DNA from: Strigamia acuminata
Taxonomy: Eukaryota > Arthropoda > Chilopoda > Geophilomorpha > Linotaeniidae
Assembly: GCA_949358305.1 (NCBI GenBank)
Contig: OX442314.1
Location: 28,691,118 to 28,755,117, forward strand
Length of the DNA stretch: 64,000 nt
Direction of reading: 5' to 3'
Shown: positions 60,828 to 64,000 of the stretch, piece by piece
Layout: the number at the start of each line of letters is the position of its first letter
How positions within the stretch are numbered: position 1 is the stretch's first letter
Translations under genes and position numbers: made by a program
The notes under the pieces: generated by a model
What the model was told of the DNA's origin: nothing
The model's input: the letters and a program-made list of their open reading frames with translations, nothing else
Databases searched by the model: none

Positions 60828-62573
60828 CTAGGTCTCCAATCACAGGGCAGGGGTCGGGTATTGTTTAGACCCAAAGGCACTTGGTCGAGGGTTTTCACAT
60901 CCTGTTTCCCCATTCAGTGTTGAGTGTTTACACTGTCAACATCAGTTTTTCCCTCTCGTTTGCGCCGAAATTTTTCGCCGAGAAGTTATCTTTCTTCGCA
61001 ATGAAGGTAAGACTGGTTCGTTTTGGACTTTGTCCGTTCTTGTTTAACATCACTTGTTGACATTCGCTCATCCCTTGCCCCTCTCCCCTCATTCCGTCTC
61101 GAATTACGTTCATCGCAATGCAAGCGGCAGCTTCGGCCGCCGTTAGCAGGCGCGGATGCAGGTTGGGAGTTTTTCACAAAACTGCACCGCATCTGAACTA
61201 AGTCACAGAAACACTTAGGGAGAAATCTCAATTTGTGTTCTTGACTTGATTCCACAAACATTTGTGTGAGAAAAACTTGGTTTTCCCTCGTTTTTCCGCA
61301 CGGATCGTGTTCGGGCGGCGATCAGTTTCACTCTTCGTTCGCCACCGCGATCATCATTTCTCCTTCTATTTTTCCTTTTTTCCTTTTTCCTTCTTGTTTT
61401 TTTTTTTCCATGGGCAGTTTATTTTCTTTTTTTTCTTTTCGAGTCTCACGAATAGTTTTTCTTTTTTTTTCCTCTCATTCTATCACCGTTTTCCCACACC
61501 TTTCGTTAGTTTAGCGGGATGCGGTGGCGAATCTTGTGAGGAACCAATGCCGTTTTTATGGGTATCTGGGTCCCACAAAGATCTCGCGCGTTACCAGTAT
61601 AAGATCCGACTTGTGGTCAGACTTGGTGGAGACAGTCAGCTTAGCGACGCCCCTCCAGTCATTGACCGCAAGCCGCAGAAACAATGCGAAAAGCGAGGAA
61701 GGGTCAACCGCGACGAGGGGGGATTAGTCCCTAATCCCTCGGCGGCGCGGTGTGATCTTTCAATCCCAACTTGTTCTTTAATTCCCTTTGCTTTTAGTTT
61801 TACTGTTTGTTGGGTTTCTTGCTTCTTTTTCCTTGATAGCTTGTTGTTTACGAGATATTACGGCAAGTGGGAGTTTATTCTTTTTCTCCTTCTGCTTCGC
61901 CATCTCAAGTCTTAAAAAATTTCGAACATTTCTTCTGAGGATCAGGTCTTAATTTATCTAGCTTAGTTTTTTACTTTCTAAATTTTTCCTTTCCTCCGTT
62001 TTTCGAGTTGTTTTTCGGCCAGCGGCGGCGGACGGCCGGAACGGTATCGACCATCCACCAATCACCTGTTGCTGGTGTTGAATTGGCTTTCATTATTATC
62101 TTCAATCTCACTTGGGGATTCTGGGAACCAAGACGGCACGGATGATCGGCTCATTGCGGCACGTTGGCTCAGAACGTTCCGCCATGACAGTTGCGATCTC
62201 CGTAACGGCTGTGGTCCTATGATCCTCCCTAGTGGTCAGGAAGAAACGGCGGCGAGCGGTTTAAACACTCATCGCACTGCCGCTGCATCTCACATCGAAA
62301 ACGTGCAACTGCTTTACCAGTCGTAGTTTTTCGATGGGACGTTATCAGGCGTAACTTCGAAGCAGACTTCCGCTCGCTCGAAGACTCCGCCGATATTGTG
62401 AACCAGTGACGCAATGTGTTCTCACGCATGCGCGCTGACCGGACGCTGAGAAGCAGGTTTTACCGCGCTCTCGCGTCACTTATCTCAACTCCACTGTTGC
62501 CAGCTGTTCCTTGAGTGATTTTTCTTCTACTTTAATTATTGGTATTAATTTTACTTTATTGATTTTGTTATAG
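60828..62573 (+). other. Post-pol region: expected 3' LTR, then long intron-like leader
   Basis: Bases 60828-61000 look promoter-like, with TTCAGTGTTGAGTG near 60914 as a possible initiator. Bases 61007-62573 fit an intron (GTAAGA to TTTTGTTATAG) that is T-rich at 61350-61480. A frame at 61500-61750 was not recognised. Confidence 0.35.
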
Positions 62574-64000
62574 AGACATTCGGGAGATCGCGAGGGTCGC
62601 AAGTGGGAGTGGTGGTGCATTTGCCCCATTTGCGTGGGTCAGTGCTGGATAGTCCAGCCGAATACGTGTGAGGCGCCGTGCCAGAACTGTTTGGGTTTCG
62701 GTCTCGTGCACTCCGCATTTCCGCTCCAGCGCTGGTTCCAACTGCACCAGTCTGTCCCGGGTGGTGATCGTTCTCGCCGGTCGGTGATATCGTGGGCAAG
62801 CACCCCGAACTGGGAGACACGTCTGGATACACTGGCTAACGCCGGTTTCTCCCGCGACGCTCCCCCGGAAGACTACACGCCCGTGGTGGACTTCGACAAC
62901 CCGCTCCCAGGTCCTTCTCGAGCCGCCCAGCCGACGAGGTCTAGGCCCAGGACGCGTGGCGCAGCAGCGGCAGGGCTAGCGCAGCCCACCCCGAAGCGCC
63001 AGCACGTCAACCAGCCAGGCAGTAAGTGGGGAGAGGTAGAGGCCGAGAAGCTGCGTGTTGCCATGGAGGACTGGCGAAAGCAAGTCCCCAACGCGACACC
63101 GGACCAGGAGCGATACCAGTCCAAACACACGCGCAAACGGATTAAGGAGAATGCGAGGAAGGCGCGCGCCGCAGCAGCGCAGAGACAGGCACTGGCAGAG
63201 GCCGAGGCCGAGGTGCGCTTGATGCGGGACGACACCGCGTGGGATGAGGGTTCGCAGAGCTCAGGAGGAACCGTCGCCCAGGATGTGCCTATGGAGACGG
63301 AGGCGGCTATCGACCGCCCCGAACCACCACCCACCTACTCACAAGCCATGGAGATGGAGCCGAGGCCGAGACGAGGCCCGATGACACCACCTCCCATGGA
63401 CACATCGGACACCCAGCAGGCAAATACGAGTATTGTGCCGCCAGTGGTGCCGACACCCGAACCAGTGGCGAGACAACTGCATGTGAGCGGTCTAGAGGGC
63501 TTGTCCCTTGGTGCCCGCGAACAGCAGCGGTCCGCCAAACTGGGACCAGCGACGAGCGGAACAACGCGGGAGGGTGGCGAGTCGGCGACGACCGCGACCC
63601 CCTTGGTTCAGGGTACAGTGGCGATCCTCGAACCGGATCTCTGCAACCCGCTACCAGGTATACGCTGGGAACCTCAGGGTACCCCGTACATCACTAGAGA
63701 GGGTATCATCAGCGGAGTGCCGCGCCTGGCCGCGGCATCCCCTGAGGTGATGAACCTCTGGTTAGCCGAGCTCAACCGGTGGAGGAGCCTCCATGTTGCA
63801 TTTGTGGATGCGTTCAGGAACGAGGCCCGAACGGCAACCGCTTTGGCCGTGATTCGCCTGAAAATGTACATGTCGCTCCAAATCCCGGCGACCGCGACCG
63901 AAACATCACGGCTGCGCCGATGGGATGAGATCGTGCGGGCATTGAAGGCCTGCTTGGGCGAATCCGTGCAGAAGTGGTACATGCTTCTCCCTCCGCCCAT
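61001..64000 (+). CDS. Unrecognised two-exon ORF with Cys-rich N-terminus and PPxY, runs off window
   Basis: Exon 1 is proposed as ATGAAG (61001-61006) before GTAAGACT; exon 2 starts after TTTTGTTATAG at 62574. Phase 0 on both sides gives MK-RHSGDREGRKWEWW. Exon 2 is open for 475 codons to the window edge. The N-terminus has a Cys cluster (CICPICVGQC, then CEAPCQNC), probably zinc-binding. Then come a Pro/Arg-rich stretch and a charged helical region (KRIKENARKARAAAAQRQAL). RPEPPPTYSQAMEM holds a PPxY late-domain motif, and a helical C-terminal region reads VMNLWLAELNRWRSLHVAF. Gag-like organisation is plausible, but no family was recognised. If the splice is wrong, the first internal Met is at 63062. 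GC is far above the host genes. Confidence 0.55.

Noticed and set aside
62551-63750. Minus-strand and short plus-strand frames at the right end
   Set aside because: The plus-strand frame from 62574 is open for 475 codons with ordered composition; the others are GC-rich shadows.
1-64000. tRNA or rRNA genes
   Set aside because: No convincing GGTTCGAATCC-type arm with matching stem, nor rRNA-like sequence, was seen by eye; a covariance-model scan would be decisive.

Overview
The window is nuclear DNA of an invertebrate animal, most likely an arthropod. It is AT-rich, its genes are split by many GT-AG introns, and it is full of miniature transposons and intronic minisatellites. The arthropod assignment rests mainly on a projectin/twitchin gene whose N-terminal layout matches insect projectin: 8 Ig domains, a short PEVK-like stretch, 6 Ig domains, then Fn3 domains. 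Species cannot be named from the sequence.

Bases 1-37,000 hold the 5' half of that projectin/twitchin gene on the minus strand. I placed 29 coding exons by splice sites and matching phases, about 1,925-1,931 codons. The gene runs off the left edge after the second Fn3 domain. A second, Ser/Arg-rich first exon at 30.4-30.7 kb has the same outgoing splice phase as the usual first two exons, so it could replace Ig1. The large introns hold nested hAT, Tc1/mariner-like and Harbinger-like MITEs, including a 1.4 kb fold-back element.

Bases 37,900-48,100 are a compact housekeeping cluster: SNRNP35 (minor spliceosome, minus), INTS12 (Integrator PHD subunit, minus), Hikeshi (HSP70 nuclear import, plus), TRDMT1/DNMT2 (tRNA cytosine methyltransferase, minus), and a ten-exon coiled-coil gene on the plus strand resembling the meiotic protein SIX6OS1. 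INTS12/Hikeshi and TRDMT1/SIX6OS1-like are divergent pairs; Hikeshi and TRDMT1 converge with 88 bp between stop codons.

Bases 48,300-64,000 are mobile-element territory with clearly higher GC. There is a decayed ORF broken by in-frame stops (48.3-49.6 kb), then a Ty3/gypsy element (gag 55,253-56,845, pol in the -1 frame to 60,537, polypurine tract at 60,810). Pol carries one in-frame TAG in RNase H. No matching LTR pair was found by eye. The last segment is an unrecognised long open frame (62,574 to the edge) with a Cys-rich N-terminus and a PPxY motif, apparently spliced to a two-codon first exon at 61,001. It is the least explained coding feature in the window.
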